64,000 bases of DNA from CBDCZY01 sp965224745 (GTDB taxonomy: Bacteria > Pseudomonadota > Gammaproteobacteria > Methylococcales > Methylomonadaceae), in NCBI GenBank assembly GCA_965224745.1, contig CBDCZY010000009.1, positions 620,001 through 684,000 on the forward strand. The letters run 5' to 3'. Shown piece by piece: positions 28,424 to 39,362 of the stretch. Within the stretch, counting starts at the first letter, position 1. Every line of letters begins with the position of its first letter. Below the pieces are notes generated by a model. The model did no database searches. It was not told the DNA's origin and saw nothing but the letters and a program-made list of their open reading frames with translations. The position numbers and the translations under genes are program-made.

Positions 28424-29755
28424 ATGAAACGTCTTATCATCGAACAATCCACAACAGAAACTTATACAAGTCATTCTGGTTTGGCCTTAGTTGGCTTATG
28501 TTTAAATCGATATAGCACTATTCATAAAGCGCTCAAGGCCGGCATTCCTTTACGCCATGGCATTTCGCACAGCGACATCATCAAATCATACATTGGAACG
28601 CTATGTTTAGGCAAAAGCGACTTCGAAGCAATCGAGAACTACCGAGATGATGACTACTTCAAGAACGCGCTGTCGATTAAGCGCGTACCCTCAAGCGCAA
28701 GATTAAGACAACGACTGGATGAAGAGGCTGAAGCACTATTGGTCATCATGCAACAATGTAATATTGAATTTCTGACTCATGCCGGGGTACCGGTGACGCC
28801 ATTGGCCACCCATCATGTCGCATTGGATATTGATGTGTATCCGATGAACAATGAGAAGACCCAGAAGGAAGGTGTTTCCAGAACCTATAAAGGCCATGAT
28901 GGCTATGCGCCGATTGCGGCTTATCTGGGTAATGAGGGTTGGTGTCTGCTTAATGAACTTCGAGAAGGTAAGCAGCATTGTCAAAACGGTTTTCAAAAGA
29001 AGCTGGACCGCGTCATTGAATATGCTCGGTGCTTGACTGAGGCTCCGCTGCTGGTGCGTTTGGATAGCGGACATGATGCCTTGGATACCCGTGTCTGGCT
29101 GCACCAAAACCAAGTGGACTCTATCCTGAAATGGAACCCCAGAAAACAAGACCTGGAGGCTTGGTTAGCCTTGGCTGAACAACAAGGCAAATGGACAACG
29201 CCGAGGGTCGGCAAACGGGTCGCCTTGTTCAGTGTCCAAGAAACCCAACAACAAGACGGGCAAACCTATCGCTTCCGCCGCGTCATGCGGGTTATCGAAA
29301 GAACTATGGATGCAGAGGGTCAAATGCTGTTAATCCCTGAGATAGAAATAGAAGGCTGGTGGACCTCATTAAATTCGCTCGCCTACGCTGATGAACAGAT
29401 CATTGCTCTTTACCAAGATCATGCCACTTCCGAACAATTCCACAGTGAATTTAAAACCGACCTCGATATCGAACGCTTACCTTCGGGCAAATTTGCCACC
29501 AACGACTTGATCATGGCATTGAGCGCTTATAGTTACAATATCTTGCGTTGGATCGGCTTAATCGGGCTCATAGGCAACATCAGTCCTGTCCGTCATCCGG
29601 CCAAAAGAAGGCGAATAAAAACGGTTATACAGGAACTGATGTACCTAGCGGCTCGGGTCATCCATGCTGGGCGACGAATAAAACTTCGTTTCTCCAAACA
29701 CTGCCCGGGTTTTTTAGCATTTGAGTCAACCTACCATCGCTTAGCGTCAGGATAA
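28424..29755 (+). CDS. IS1380-family transposase
   Basis: 443 residues. DDE catalytic residues appear in HVALDIDVYPMNN, LVRLDSGHDALDTR and HATSEQFHSEFKTDLDIERL; the last, with LPSGKFATNDLIM, is characteristic of the IS1380 group. The frame is intact. I could not define the element's inverted repeats or target duplication, so only the gene is delimited. The 158-bp repeat copy begins 60 bases after the stop codon. Confidence 0.87.
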   Translation: MKRLIIEQSTTETYTSHSGLALVGLCLNRYSTIHKALKAGIPLRHGISHSDIIKSYIGTLCLGKSDFEAIENYRDDDYFKNALSIKRVPSSARLRQRLDEEAEALLVIMQQCNIEFLTHAGVPVTPLATHHVALDIDVYPMNNEKTQKEGVSRTYKGHDGYAPIAAYLGNEGWCLLNELREGKQHCQNGFQKKLDRVIEYARCLTEAPLLVRLDSGHDALDTRVWLHQNQVDSILKWNPRKQDLEAWLALAEQQGKWTTPRVGKRVALFSVQETQQQDGQTYRFRRVMRVIERTMDAEGQMLLIPEIEIEGWWTSLNSLAYADEQIIALYQDHATSEQFHSEFKTDLDIERLPSGKFATNDLIMALSAYSYNILRWIGLIGLIGNISPVRHPAKRRRIKTVIQELMYLAARVIHAGRRIKLRFSKHCPGFLAFESTYHRLASG

Positions 29756-29815
29756 CACCCCACTATTCTTAAGAAAAATGCGAGAACATGTCTCTCAGGG
29801 ATAGCAGTGCCTGGT

Positions 29816-29973
29816 GTACAGAATTTGGTGTCAATTGAGAGCTATTGAGGCTTAAAAAGCCTCAGTGTGCTCGTATTATTAGCTATTTCAAATAATAACA
29901 AGGTATTAAAACGTTGAAATGTTAATGTGGCTTCCCAAGGATTGGTGGATGCACTTTAAGTCACGGATTCAGG
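29816..29973 (+). repeat. 158-bp direct repeat, copy 2
   Basis: Second copy of the segment at 1-158. This copy keeps a better hairpin (gaggcttaaaaagcctc at 29847-29863). Its shared reading frame starts at ATG 29925 and runs to TAA 30048-30050, giving a possible 41-residue product beginning MWLPKDWWMHFKSRIQ with a lysine-rich tail. Whether that peptide is made is unknown. Confidence 0.85.
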
Positions 29974-30147
29974 TAAAAGATATTGAGGAGAACTATAAAA
30001 TAAAGCAGTCAGCCAAGAAAGAGTCTAAAAAACTTGTATTTTCTACTTAACTCGTGTTATTAATATGGTTAGGAGCGATACTAAACCGAGAAAAAAAAGG
30101 AATTTATCGTGTCATTTGGACGATAGTAGTTGTATGTAGGTGATTTC

Positions 30148-30342
30148 ATGGAAATATTCGACGCACTCAACCAATACCTTCTTACCCATCCACACATGAT
30201 GGAAGATTTGGCTTTTGCCTTCCGCTTAAAGTTTTGGTGCTTTTTGTTTCTAGCAGGTTTAATGTTTTACTTTGCAACGGCAGATGCCCGAAAACATGAA
30301 CACAAAGACGAAGAACCAAGACGAGGTTGGTTCATAGCATAG
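30148..30342 (+). CDS. Small single-pass membrane protein, unknown
   Basis: 64 residues from the ATG at 30148 (MEIFDALNQYLL), which has AGGTGA upstream. One predicted transmembrane helix (FWCFLFLAGLMFYFATADA, about 29-47) with a charged C-terminal tail (RKHEHKDEEPRRG). No family is recognised. Its isolated position gives no functional hint. Confidence 0.5.
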   Translation: MEIFDALNQYLLTHPHMMEDLAFAFRLKFWCFLFLAGLMFYFATADARKHEHKDEEPRRGWFIA

Positions 30343-30817
30343 ACTTCCTAGAAAGCTCCACTTTTAAAGCCTTCAATTTTGGCTTGGCAAGAAACATAAG
30401 TTGACAGTAGAGTTTAACTGAACGTTAGTAACAAACAGCTTGGTTTTAACTTGCTTCCAACAACCTTTCGCTTATTTGGTAATTTAACTGCCGCTTAGCG
30501 GTTTCGTTGAAATATAAACACTGAAACCACGCTGGTAGAAACTTCTGAAATAACTTGCTTTCGATCAGTTTTTTTCACCACGCGATTCTATTACACCACC
30601 TGAAGAAAAGGTATCTCGCCAACGGTGTTAATAGCTGAATAAACTTTATACCATTTCTGGCCACCCCCAACTATCATAAAAATCGAGTGTAGTGGCGACT
30701 GCGCCCTAAAACAGGCCGGAAAGAATAATAAGACACGCTCCCCATTCTAGTAAAACAAGGCAAGCAGGCTGAGATCGCTTAAACTATACAAAAATATAGA
30801 ATAACTAAGAGGGAGTG
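30343..30817. other. Intergenic region, no clear gene
   Basis: About 470 bases with stop codons in all frames. The minus strand has one suggestive stretch near 30600-30690 (GGGQKWYKVYSAINTVGE) but nothing around it supports a gene. It may be old insertion debris. Confidence 0.4.
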
Positions 30818-31906
30818 ATGCAACGCCGATCTTTTTCCATAATTTTAATGCTCATTACAAACCTGGTCATAACCGGCTGCACTAATTACCGCCGGCTGGC
30901 GTCGTTTCAAAACAAAGCAGCTGATTGTTTTGACAGGAAAACAGAGCCTTATACCTCAATCGTCGATGCTCATATACATTTTCGACCCTTTAGCGGAGCT
31001 GCTATTCCTTTCGCTGAAATTACTGAATACTTGGAAAGATCAGGCGTACGCTTTGCAAATGTTTATGGTATTGGCCAAGGTTTACCTATCGATACAGCAT
31101 GTACCTCTTATCTGCGCTGTCCAGGAACACCGCTCTTACCCACCATGAAAAATGATTTTCTCAACGCGATTAATTATTTGCATGAGAAACCGCAAGGCGT
31201 ACATTTAACCTTAGCCATGACCTTTCTTGATTTAGCGAACCCAAAAGACATAACGCAACAAATCAGGCTGCTTGATCGAGAATTTCCGGGTTTGTTTCGT
31301 TGGGCGGGAGAAGTTAACTTGGTAAAACAAGCATTCTTCAAAAACCAACATCAGCCGACTCCTATTGAAACCATCAAGGAATGGTCCGATTTCATGACGC
31401 TGCTTAGAAAAAGGGGAATTCCTTTAGCAATACACTCCGATCTTGGCAATGACAACCACCCAACGCAGTATCAATATCTGATGGAGGAAGCATTAAGGCT
31501 GTATCCCGAAAATAAAATCGTGTGGATGCATATGGGGTTATCCAATGAATTAACGACGATTGATCCCGACCAGCATATTCGAATAATGAAGCGTTTTCTC
31601 GACGACAATAAAAACCTGATGCTGGATATCGCTTGGCGCATCATTTACGACCACTACTTCAGTAACCCTAAAATAAGAAGCAAATACGTTGCTTTCTTCA
31701 ATCAATATTCTGATCGAATTTTATCTGGAACCGATTTTGTTGCCAAACATACAAAAACCTATAACGATTATGAAGAAGAGCTAGATATCAATAGCCGAAT
31801 CAATCAATACCTCAGTGATAAAGCTTTTCGAAATATTGCGTTGGGACAAAACTATTTTCGCCTGTTGAAGTTGGATTATCGAGCGCCACGTATTTGTAGC
31901 CAATGA
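30818..31906 (+). CDS. Amidohydrolase-family lipoprotein
   Basis: 362 residues. Lipobox in LVITGC directs it to the outer membrane or periplasm. The metal-binding signature of the amidohydrolase superfamily is complete: IVDAHIHFRPF at the N-terminus, LAIHSDLGND, VWMHMGLS, and LSGTDFVAKH near the C-terminus, giving the HxH, two His and Asp ligands. This points to a TIM-barrel metal hydrolase of the amidohydrolase_2 type. The substrate is unknown. AGAGGGA sits about five bases before the chosen ATG; a GTG directly precedes it. Confidence 0.82.
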   Translation: MQRRSFSIILMLITNLVITGCTNYRRLASFQNKAADCFDRKTEPYTSIVDAHIHFRPFSGAAIPFAEITEYLERSGVRFANVYGIGQGLPIDTACTSYLRCPGTPLLPTMKNDFLNAINYLHEKPQGVHLTLAMTFLDLANPKDITQQIRLLDREFPGLFRWAGEVNLVKQAFFKNQHQPTPIETIKEWSDFMTLLRKRGIPLAIHSDLGNDNHPTQYQYLMEEALRLYPENKIVWMHMGLSNELTTIDPDQHIRIMKRFLDDNKNLMLDIAWRIIYDHYFSNPKIRSKYVAFFNQYSDRILSGTDFVAKHTKTYNDYEEELDINSRINQYLSDKAFRNIALGQNYFRLLKLDYRAPRICSQ

Positions 31907-31927
31907 TGAATAGTTGAGAAATAGCGA

Positions 31928-33040
31928 TCAGTTATTTTCCGATAGCGCATAGACCGCAAAGGAAGCCAGCCAGTGCGAGCCCTCATAGTGGTTCGCCGCT
32001 ACGTTAGGAACAGTCACCCACAAATGCTTTTCCGCGGCATCATACATCTGTTGTCGCTTGTGCTTGCTGATGTTCTGGGAAATACCATACAAACACCATG
32101 CCCGGCTTAAGTTCAAACCATCCAAATGCACTATTTTAGGATCAGAACGGTCACTCACATTAACCGGCATTAACAATGGCTTTAAACGTTTATCCGGCAA
32201 AAAATCGGCAAACCACCGCTCAAACTCAAGCTGGCTTAGCACGCGTCGCATCAAATTCGCTTCCTGCATACAAGGTGATAAAAAATCTTCGCCGCTGGGC
32301 TCCCAATTTGCAGGGCAATCCTTATCTGCTAAAAAATACTTACGGGATCGTTCTGCAATCAATTTTTTTAATGCAGCATGTTTAGTCGTACTGGCAAAGT
32401 CCCAAGCAAAAGTTAAAGCAAAAGCGGTATTTGGGTGGACACCTGTCCGAACTGGATAATTTTGAATAGGTAAAAATTCCACATAACGCCTTAGTATCTC
32501 TTGGGTCAGCGACTGCAAAGATTCAGACCATTGCTGTCCTTGTCGATCATCCCAAGTGTGCAGCTCCTCTGCCAACTTCAACAACCATGCCCAACCATAC
32601 ATGCGCTCCCAACTTCGACTGGCAGTTTTAGAATAAGCCGCTTCAGCCCGAAGGTTCTCAGCAGATAAATTTTCAGCTAAGGTTTTCCTAATCTTGGCCG
32701 CCTGAGGTAAGCTTGGAAAATCTTTCAGCAACCGCACCAACATCCAATGCCCGTGCACAGAAGAATGCCAATCGTAACAGCCATAAAAAGCTGGATGTAA
32801 CTTATGCGGTATCAACGATTGAGTGTCTCCCGTTAAGACGTGGCTGAATTTGTTGGGATACTCCTGCTGTATGCATGACAAAGCTAATCCGGCAAAATGC
32901 GACGCCCCTTGCACCGTCATTCGCAATTTTCCATCGGCAGTCGTAGTTAAGAAAGGATTGTCCATAGCTTGGGAGAAAATAAGGGTTGAATTGAATAAAA
33001 ATAGTGCAAATGTCAGCAATCTGAACAGTGTTTTTTTCAT
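31928..33040 (-). CDS. DUF2891 family exported protein
   Basis: 370 residues. Signal peptide (LLTFALFLFNSTLIFSQA). The mature part has the conserved DUF2891 segments HPAFYGCYDWHSSVHGHWML, RMYGWAWLLKLAEELH, YPVRTGVHPNTAFALTFAW and NHYEGSHWLASFAVYAL. The folds of such proteins resemble alpha/alpha toroids seen in carbohydrate-active enzymes, but no activity is established. It converges on the amidohydrolase gene. Confidence 0.85.
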   Translation of the reverse strand: MKKTLFRLLTFALFLFNSTLIFSQAMDNPFLTTTADGKLRMTVQGASHFAGLALSCIQQEYPNKFSHVLTGDTQSLIPHKLHPAFYGCYDWHSSVHGHWMLVRLLKDFPSLPQAAKIRKTLAENLSAENLRAEAAYSKTASRSWERMYGWAWLLKLAEELHTWDDRQGQQWSESLQSLTQEILRRYVEFLPIQNYPVRTGVHPNTAFALTFAWDFASTTKHAALKKLIAERSRKYFLADKDCPANWEPSGEDFLSPCMQEANLMRRVLSQLEFERWFADFLPDKRLKPLLMPVNVSDRSDPKIVHLDGLNLSRAWCLYGISQNISKHKRQQMYDAAEKHLWVTVPNVAANHYEGSHWLASFAVYALSENN

Positions 33041-33475
33041 ATCTAGAAAGGGACTTGCTGATGATTATTTCTATGTTTGACCAAAGATTCAATTGGCCTG
33101 CTGATTATCCCTTTAGCTTCCCCGTCATGCATCTTCGTTTCATTCTGGCATTTAGCAATCTTGTGAATAATAGTTGGCATTTTCGCCCAAAAAGCCATGG
33201 ATATAACAGACCGTCATCGTTTCCAGCTTGGTCTAAATAATACTGTCCGCTAATAGGTTGTGATAGTCAATACCCAGGTTCTCAACATTTTTGTTCGAGA
33301 CAGGATAAATCAGAGATTGCTCGAAGCTCGCTGGGAATACTTAGTGGGAATACTTAGGGTCAATGATTAGCTTGGTTCTGGCCGAGACACACTAGAAGTC
33401 GGGATGTCACTTTTAAGAAACGAATGAAGGTTCTTCAGTTATAGCAACCCAAAGAGTCAAGACAGATATTCCCTT
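33041..33475. other. Intergenic region, no gene found
   Basis: About 430 bases. A 15-base direct duplication of tgggaatacttag with neighbours occurs around 33328-33358. Otherwise nothing coding or structured was recognised. Confidence 0.4.
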
Positions 33476-34711
33476 AAATCTTATTCCTAATCATTAAGCG
33501 GCTACATCCATCGTATTTTTATCTAAAATACTTTCTTTATACACCTTCATTGGTTTTTTATAATCTAATGTTTCATGAAATCGTCTGTGATTATAAAACT
33601 CAATATAATCATCAACATCTTTTTGTAAGGCGTTGATTGAATCGTATTCATTTAGATAAATACGTTCACATTTTGCACTGCGCCAGAATCGTTCAATACA
33701 AATATTATCAGTCGCTCTGCCTTTTCCATCCATTGAGATAGTGATCCCTTTATTTTTTAGCCGTTGGGTATGAATTTCGCTGGTATATTGACTGCCTTGG
33801 TCTGTATTAAATATTTCAGGGGTGCCATAGTGTGCAAGTGCCTCATCCAATACATCGACAACTAATGTGGAATCCATGGTGTTGGATATTCTGTGGGAGA
33901 GCACCGCCTTTGAGTGCCAATCAATAATAGCGGCTAAATAAACCATACCGCCCTTTGTTTTGATGTAGGTAATATCTGTACTCCAGACTTGATTAGCCTC
34001 TGTTATATCAAGTCCTCGAAGTTTATAGTCATATTTTTTATGTTCTTTTATCGGCGCAGTCGTATTGACCTGTTTAACCGCCAGAACAGCTTTCAGCCCC
34101 ATTTGTTGCCGATAACTTGCTACCGTATTTAAACTGACCTTAAATCCATCTTCAAGTAATTGCTGGTGTACTTTAGCTGCACCATAAATGGGTATCTCTT
34201 CAAAAACTTGATTGATATGCGCTTTGATTTCTTTTTTCTTGGGGTTTTCTCTATTTTTGTAATAAAGGCTACTTCTATTTAGGCCGAGTAAAGTACACTG
34301 CTGAGTCAGCGAAAGAGTATCAAGCTTGGGTTCTATCAGTTGTTTCTTATTAGATAAGCCCAAGCTTTTTAGCTTTTTTTCAAGCCACTCCTTTTCAACC
34401 GTCATCTTGCCTACGATCTTACTCAGCATCTCATTTTGTTCTTGAGCTGCTAATAATTCCTCTTTATATTCTTTCACTGCTTTGGCGGGTTCCATCGCTA
34501 TTTCCGCATTGTCTAAGAAGATCTTTTTCCAGTTTTGCAGGTTTTTAGGCGTGATGTTATTCGTACTCGCTATTTCTTGCAGTGTCTTTTCATTTTTCAA
34601 GACCTCTAAGACTAATCTGCTTTTAAACTCAGCGCTGTAACTTGTTCTTTTTCTGCTCATTAAAATACTCCAATATTTTCTTTAAATAGTAACTAAATTG
34701 GAATAAGATTT
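33476..34711 (-). mobile_element. IS3-family insertion sequence
   Basis: Ends read inward as aaatcttattcc on both sides. A 3-bp target duplication, ctt, flanks them at 33473-33475 and 34712-34714, the size usual for IS3 elements. The 1,236-bp element contains one long transposase gene. The precise ends are less certain than the gene. Confidence 0.8.
33494..34660 (-). CDS. IS3-family transposase (single continuous frame)
   Basis: 388 residues. An N-terminal helix-turn-helix with leucine-zipper-like region (SYSAEFKSRLVLEVLKNEKT, QEQNEMLSKIVGKMTVEKEW) is joined directly to the integrase-fold domain. Catalytic residues lie in WSTDITYIKTKGGMVYLAA, FNTDQGSQYTS and NICIERFWRSAKCERIYL. In most IS3 elements the two parts are in separate frames joined by frameshift; here they are one frame. 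Confidence 0.92.
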   Translation of the reverse strand: MSRKRTSYSAEFKSRLVLEVLKNEKTLQEIASTNNITPKNLQNWKKIFLDNAEIAMEPAKAVKEYKEELLAAQEQNEMLSKIVGKMTVEKEWLEKKLKSLGLSNKKQLIEPKLDTLSLTQQCTLLGLNRSSLYYKNRENPKKKEIKAHINQVFEEIPIYGAAKVHQQLLEDGFKVSLNTVASYRQQMGLKAVLAVKQVNTTAPIKEHKKYDYKLRGLDITEANQVWSTDITYIKTKGGMVYLAAIIDWHSKAVLSHRISNTMDSTLVVDVLDEALAHYGTPEIFNTDQGSQYTSEIHTQRLKNKGITISMDGKGRATDNICIERFWRSAKCERIYLNEYDSINALQKDVDDYIEFYNHRRFHETLDYKKPMKVYKESILDKNTMDVAA

Positions 34712-34955
34712 CTTTAATTTCTCGTCTGGATTTGTTGGGGCATTATAAGTTTATCGTCCAACCAGGGTGAGCTGAATAGTTCCAATTTGCTTTCCTGTCA
34801 AAATCAGCCGTACATTCTATAAAATGTAGCGCTCCAACGATAGACTAGCGGCATCAGAATTTGGTATCATACGTCTTTAAATTTAGCCTGATCAGAAATC
34901 TCTCTGATTCTTTAGTCTTAACCCATTTTCAAAATTCACATCCCGGAGAAACTCT

Positions 34956-35966
34956 ATGCCCATAAAAGTGGCAATAAACGGATATGGCCGTATTGGCCGT
35001 AATGTATTACGAGCTCTATACGAATCAAATCGTACCAACGAAATTCAAATTGTCGCCATTAATGATCTTGGTGATGACGACACCAACGCCTATTTAACCC
35101 AATACGACAGCGTACATGGAAAATTTCCAGGGGAAGTTTCCGCAGAAAATAATGGCATCTCAGTCAATGGCGACCAAATCCAAGTATTTACTGAGCGAAA
35201 TCCAGAAAAGCTACCCTGGGGCGACCTTGATATTGATGTCGTTCACGAATGCACAGGCATTTTCACCACTAAAGAAAAAGCCTCGGCCCATCTTAAGGCG
35301 GGCGCCAAAAAAGTAATTATTTCTGCGCCAGGCGGAAAAGATGTCGACGCCACTATTGTATACGGCGTTAACCACCAAACATTGAAAACGACTGATACTG
35401 TCATTTCTAATGCTTCTTGCACTACCAACTGTTTAGCGCCTTTGGTTAAACCTTTATCAACAACTGTTGGCGTTGACCATGGACTGATGACTACGATTCA
35501 TTCTTATACTAATGATCAAGTATTATCCGATGTTTTTCATTCCGATTTAAGACGTGCCCGCTCTGCTACTCAATCGATGATACCTACCAAAACAGGCGCA
35601 GCAGCGGCAGTTGGATTAGTATTACCCGAATTAGCCGGTAAACTGGACGGCTTTGCCATGCGTGTTCCAACGATCAACGTTTCAGTGGTTGATTTAACAT
35701 TCCAGGCGAGCCGATCGACGACTAAAGAGGAAATTGATAATATTCTTCAAGAAGCTTCTCAATCCTCTTTGCAAGGAATACTTGAAATTAATGATCAACC
35801 TTTGGTTTCTGTGGACTTTAACCACAATCAAGCATCATCGATATATGAACAAACTCTAACCAAGGTAATGGAAGGTAACTTTGTCAAGGTTTTAGCTTGG
35901 TATGACAATGAATGGGGTTTTTCCAACAGAATGCTGGATACTTCAATTGCTTTAATGAATGCGTAG
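34956..35966 (+). CDS. gap: Glyceraldehyde-3-phosphate dehydrogenase, type I
   Basis: 336 residues. Glycolytic/gluconeogenic NAD(P)-dependent enzyme. Rossmann motif [15 protein letters not shown], catalytic Cys155 in [13 protein letters not shown], phosphate-site segment TATQ-like [14 protein letters not shown], and [14 protein letters not shown] at the C-terminus. GGAG lies about eight bases before ATG. It is followed 12 bases later by pyk and then fbp, so the three may form one operon. Confidence 0.98.
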   Translation: MPIKVAINGYGRIGRNVLRALYESNRTNEIQIVAINDLGDDDTNAYLTQYDSVHGKFPGEVSAENNGISVNGDQIQVFTERNPEKLPWGDLDIDVVHECTGIFTTKEKASAHLKAGAKKVIISAPGGKDVDATIVYGVNHQTLKTTDTVISNASCTTNCLAPLVKPLSTTVGVDHGLMTTIHSYTNDQVLSDVFHSDLRRARSATQSMIPTKTGAAAAVGLVLPELAGKLDGFAMRVPTINVSVVDLTFQASRSTTKEEIDNILQEASQSSLQGILEINDQPLVSVDFNHNQASSIYEQTLTKVMEGNFVKVLAWYDNEWGFSNRMLDTSIALMNA

Positions 35967-35977
35967 TCAATTATATC

Positions 35978-37417
35978 ATGCTCAGAAGAACTAAGATTTT
36001 AGCAACCCTTGGCCCAGCCACCGATAAACCTGGTGTTCTGGAAGACTTATTCAATGCTGGCGTTGATGTAGTCCGACTTAATTTTTCACACGGTGATGCA
36101 GAAACTCATAAGCAAAGAGCTTTCGCTGTTCGAGAACTAATCGAAAGCACAGGACGCTTAGTTGGTATCCTGGTGGATTTACAAGGCCCCAAAATTCGTA
36201 TTGCTAAATTTAAAAACGACAAGGTCCTCCTTAAGGAAGGCCAACCTTTTGCACTCGATGTTAATCTTGGCATCGATGATGGGGATGTAACCCAAGTCGG
36301 AATCGTCTACAAATCACTGCCAAACGAAGTAAAACCCGGTAATGTTCTGTTACTGGACGATGGTCGCGTGGAGTTAGAAGTTGTAACCACTGACGGCAAA
36401 CGAATCGATTGCAAAGTGCTTGTCGGCGGTGATCTATCCAATAATAAAGGCATTAATCTACGTGGCGGGGGACTGTCTGCCGATGCCTTAACGGAAAAAG
36501 ATAAGCAAGATATCATTACTGCTGCGGAGATCAATGCAGATTTTGTTGCTGTGTCTTTTCCTCGAACAGCGAAGGATATTCAACAAGCTCGCGGCCTGCT
36601 TGAGCAAGCAGGGAGTAATGCCAGCATTGTTGCCAAAATCGAAAGAGCAGAGGCATTAGATTGTATTGAAGAAATTACCGAAGCATCGGACGTCATCATG
36701 GTGGCTCGAGGAGATTTGGGCGTAGAGATTGGAGATGCCAATTTACCACCCGTGCAAAAACATTTGATAACGCTGGCTCGCAAAATGAACCGAGTCGTTA
36801 TTACCGCCACCCAAATGATGGAATCCATGATTTCCAGCCCATTACCCACTCGAGCAGAAGTTTTTGACGTTGCTAACGCAGTCGTAGATGGCACCGATGC
36901 CATTATGCTATCCGCAGAAACGGCTGCAGGCCAATACCCAGCTAAAGCTGTGGAAGCTATGGACCGCATCTGTTTAGAAACGGAGAAACAACCCAGCGTT
37001 ACTAAATCTGATCATCGTGTTGACGATCAGTTTCAGCGTGTTGATGAAGCTATAGCCATGTCTGCCATGTATTTAGCCAACCATCATGAAATAAAAGCCC
37101 TTGTCGCTTTAACAGAATCGGGCTCAGTACCTTTATGGATGTCCAGAATTAGCTCTTCCTTACCTATTTTTGCTTTAAGCCCTAATGAAGCAACGTGCAA
37201 CAAAACTACCATTTACCGAGGTGTCTTTCCGTATCATTTTAAGATTATAAATACTGACCACGCTCAAATTAACCAAGATATTGTTAACATACTAAGGCAG
37301 AAAGGCCGGATTAAAAACGGCGATAAGTTGATTATTACGAAAGGCGATCTCACAGGCATTGCTGGAGGAACCAACGCCATAAAAGTCATTGTTGTTGGAG
37401 AAGGATTGACGCCGTAA
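35978..37417 (+). CDS. pyk: Pyruvate kinase
   Basis: 479 residues from ATG 35978 ([15 protein letters not shown]), which matches the conserved N-terminus. Motifs: [59 protein letters not shown] and [20 protein letters not shown]-terminal allosteric domain present. It converts phosphoenolpyruvate to pyruvate. No ribosome-binding site of standard quality precedes it, which may make it depend on translation of gap. Confidence 0.97.
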   Translation: MLRRTKILATLGPATDKPGVLEDLFNAGVDVVRLNFSHGDAETHKQRAFAVRELIESTGRLVGILVDLQGPKIRIAKFKNDKVLLKEGQPFALDVNLGIDDGDVTQVGIVYKSLPNEVKPGNVLLLDDGRVELEVVTTDGKRIDCKVLVGGDLSNNKGINLRGGGLSADALTEKDKQDIITAAEINADFVAVSFPRTAKDIQQARGLLEQAGSNASIVAKIERAEALDCIEEITEASDVIMVARGDLGVEIGDANLPPVQKHLITLARKMNRVVITATQMMESMISSPLPTRAEVFDVANAVVDGTDAIMLSAETAAGQYPAKAVEAMDRICLETEKQPSVTKSDHRVDDQFQRVDEAIAMSAMYLANHHEIKALVALTESGSVPLWMSRISSSLPIFALSPNEATCNKTTIYRGVFPYHFKIINTDHAQINQDIVNILRQKGRIKNGDKLIITKGDLTGIAGGTNAIKVIVVGEGLTP

Positions 37418-37457
37418 ATTAGCAACTGAATTATTTTCCAGACGACCCCCAAAGCAA

Positions 37458-38459
37458 ATGCAAGGGCGATCTTTAACACAGTTTATTATTCAAGAACAGC
37501 GAAAATTTCCTTCTGCAAGCGGGGAGCTGACACTTTTAATTAATGACATAGCAAAAGCCTGTAAAACGATCTCCCAAACCGTTAATAGAGGGGCTATTAA
37601 CGGACTGCTTGGAGCGGCCACCACTGAAAATACGCAAGGTGAAATTCAAAAACAATTAGATATCATTACCAACGACATTTTTATTGATGCGCTTGAGTGG
37701 ACTGGCCACTTAGCGGCTATGGCTTCTGAAGAAAATGAAAATGTCATTCAAATACCTTCTCAATACCCAAAAGGCAAGTTTCTGATTTGTTTCGACCCTT
37801 TGGATGGATCGTCTAACATTGATCTTAATCTGTCTGTGGGCTCCATTTTTTCCATTCTAAAATGCAATAGTGATCGTTCCAGCACTATTGAAAAAGATTT
37901 TTTACAGCAGGGAACCCAGCAAATTTGCGCCGGTTTTTGTTGCTACGGACCGTCGACTATCTTTATCCTGACAACTGGCAATGGGGTGAACGGTTTTACT
38001 CTTGATCAAACGATCGGAGAATTCATTCTAACCCACCCCAACATGTCCATCCCGAAACAAACATCAGAATTTGCTATTAACCTTTCGAATCAACGTTTTT
38101 GGGAAAAGCCGGTTCAACGCTACGTGACTGAATGTCTTCAGGGAAGCGATGGTCCCAGGCAAAAAAACTTTAACATGCGTTGGATAGCTTCTATGGTTGC
38201 AGAGGTGTTTAGAGTTCTCACCAGAGGTGGCATTTTTATGTATCCCCTTGATAGTAAAACACCCGGGAACAAAGGACGTTTGCGGTTGATGTATGAAGCG
38301 AATCCAATGAGCTTTATTATTGAACAAGCGGGAGGAATGAGCTCAACTGGAAATGATCGCATCATGGAACTAATGCCAGCATCGATCCATCAACGAGTCC
38401 CGGTGATCCTGGGTTCAACCGAGGAAGTTGAACGAGTCGTAGCGTATCATTTAGCTTAG
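37458..38459 (+). CDS. fbp: Fructose-1,6-bisphosphatase, class I
   Basis: 333 residues. Metal-binding motifs ASEENENV and [15 protein letters not shown], the active-site segment [22 protein letters not shown] stretch at the C-terminal third, and [20 protein letters not shown] are all intact. It removes the 1-phosphate of fructose bisphosphate in gluconeogenesis and, in autotrophs, the Calvin cycle. Placement downstream of gap and pyk groups opposing steps in one cluster. Confidence 0.97.
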   Translation: MQGRSLTQFIIQEQRKFPSASGELTLLINDIAKACKTISQTVNRGAINGLLGAATTENTQGEIQKQLDIITNDIFIDALEWTGHLAAMASEENENVIQIPSQYPKGKFLICFDPLDGSSNIDLNLSVGSIFSILKCNSDRSSTIEKDFLQQGTQQICAGFCCYGPSTIFILTTGNGVNGFTLDQTIGEFILTHPNMSIPKQTSEFAINLSNQRFWEKPVQRYVTECLQGSDGPRQKNFNMRWIASMVAEVFRVLTRGGIFMYPLDSKTPGNKGRLRLMYEANPMSFIIEQAGGMSSTGNDRIMELMPASIHQRVPVILGSTEEVERVVAYHLA

Positions 38460-38689
38460 CTTACAAAACTAAAACCGCTACCAGGCAGGAGTATTTTAGA
38501 TGATAGAGGAAGCAGTTACGCAATAATGCGTAATGGTTTTCTTGATATTATTACGGCGCATTCGTGCTGTACATCACAACATATCCCTCTTTTTTTATTT
38601 AAACTATTTCACTGCCCCAGACTAGTTAAGATAAAGGACACCTCAAGTAAATCAAGAGTGTCTCAAAAACCAAGAATGTCATTGATGAG

Positions 38690-39355
38690 ATGGATAAAAA
38701 GGTCAACTATTATCAATTATTGCACGTCCAGCCGGACGCACCTGTAGAAATCGTACAATCGAGTTATCGTGCCTTAATGCAAAAACTTAAACAACATCCC
38801 GATCTTGGCGGCGATCCGCAGCACGCAGCACTCCTAAACAAGGCCTATGCTGTGCTCAATGACACTGAAAAACGCTTAGCATATGATCATTCATTGTCAG
38901 CAGGAAAAACAATCATCAACAAAAAAGAACCGCGAACACAAAATCACTCCTGTTTTTTTTGCCTTGCCAAAGTGGCTGCAAACAGAGAGCGCTGTTATAG
39001 CTGTCACAGTCCGTTAAAATTGCAATCGCATCAAACCTTCAATGAAACAAACATGGATTCACAAAGGGTCATCAGTAGATTTAAAAAAGAGGGCGCTATC
39101 TTCATTCATACCCATTGGCCAAGTCAACCAAAAGAAGCTAACCTGCTGGATCTTTCTTTAGCCGGGCTTAAATTTAGTCTCAAGGATAACTTAGCGATCA
39201 ACAAACATATCAAAATAAACTCACCCTTCTTATCCGCAATCGCACGTACTACCCGCTGCAGTAATGCTGGATCGTCAATTTATCAGATAGGTGCAGAATT
39301 TATTACGCTAGAGTTTATTGATAAGTCAGGCACTTTTATTTCAACATCTATTTAG
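38690..39355 (+). CDS. J-domain / zinc-ribbon / PilZ fusion protein
   Basis: 221 residues. An N-terminal J-domain (about 5-68) has the essential HPD at 36-38 and YYQLLHVQPDAP and NKAYAVLNDTEKRLAYD. Next a zinc ribbon: CFFC (88-91) and CYSC (102-105). The C-terminus is a PilZ domain with the c-di-GMP-binding arginines RVISR at 126-130 and the D/N-x-S-x-x-G motif as DLSLAG at 154-159. It suggests a DnaK co-chaperone whose activity or client depends on c-di-GMP. A diguanylate cyclase gene lies 19 kb away. The start is supported by the J-domain N-terminus; the ribosome-binding site is weak. Confidence 0.85.
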   Translation: MDKKVNYYQLLHVQPDAPVEIVQSSYRALMQKLKQHPDLGGDPQHAALLNKAYAVLNDTEKRLAYDHSLSAGKTIINKKEPRTQNHSCFFCLAKVAANRERCYSCHSPLKLQSHQTFNETNMDSQRVISRFKKEGAIFIHTHWPSQPKEANLLDLSLAGLKFSLKDNLAINKHIKINSPFLSAIARTTRCSNAGSSIYQIGAEFITLEFIDKSGTFISTSI

Positions 39356-39362
39356 GCCACCC

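Noticed and set aside
30540..30720. Minus-strand stretch reading GGGQKWYKVYSAINTVGE as a possible transposase remnant
   Set aside because: Stops surround it and no catalytic motif can be found, so the resemblance is too weak.
33028..33240. Plus-strand frame of 70 codons near the DUF2891 start
   Set aside because: Partly antisense to the DUF2891 start, with no domain or ribosome-binding site.
38526..38747. Plus-strand frame of 73 codons before the J-domain gene
   Set aside because: Low-complexity, no match, and overlaps the start of the well-supported J-domain gene in another frame.
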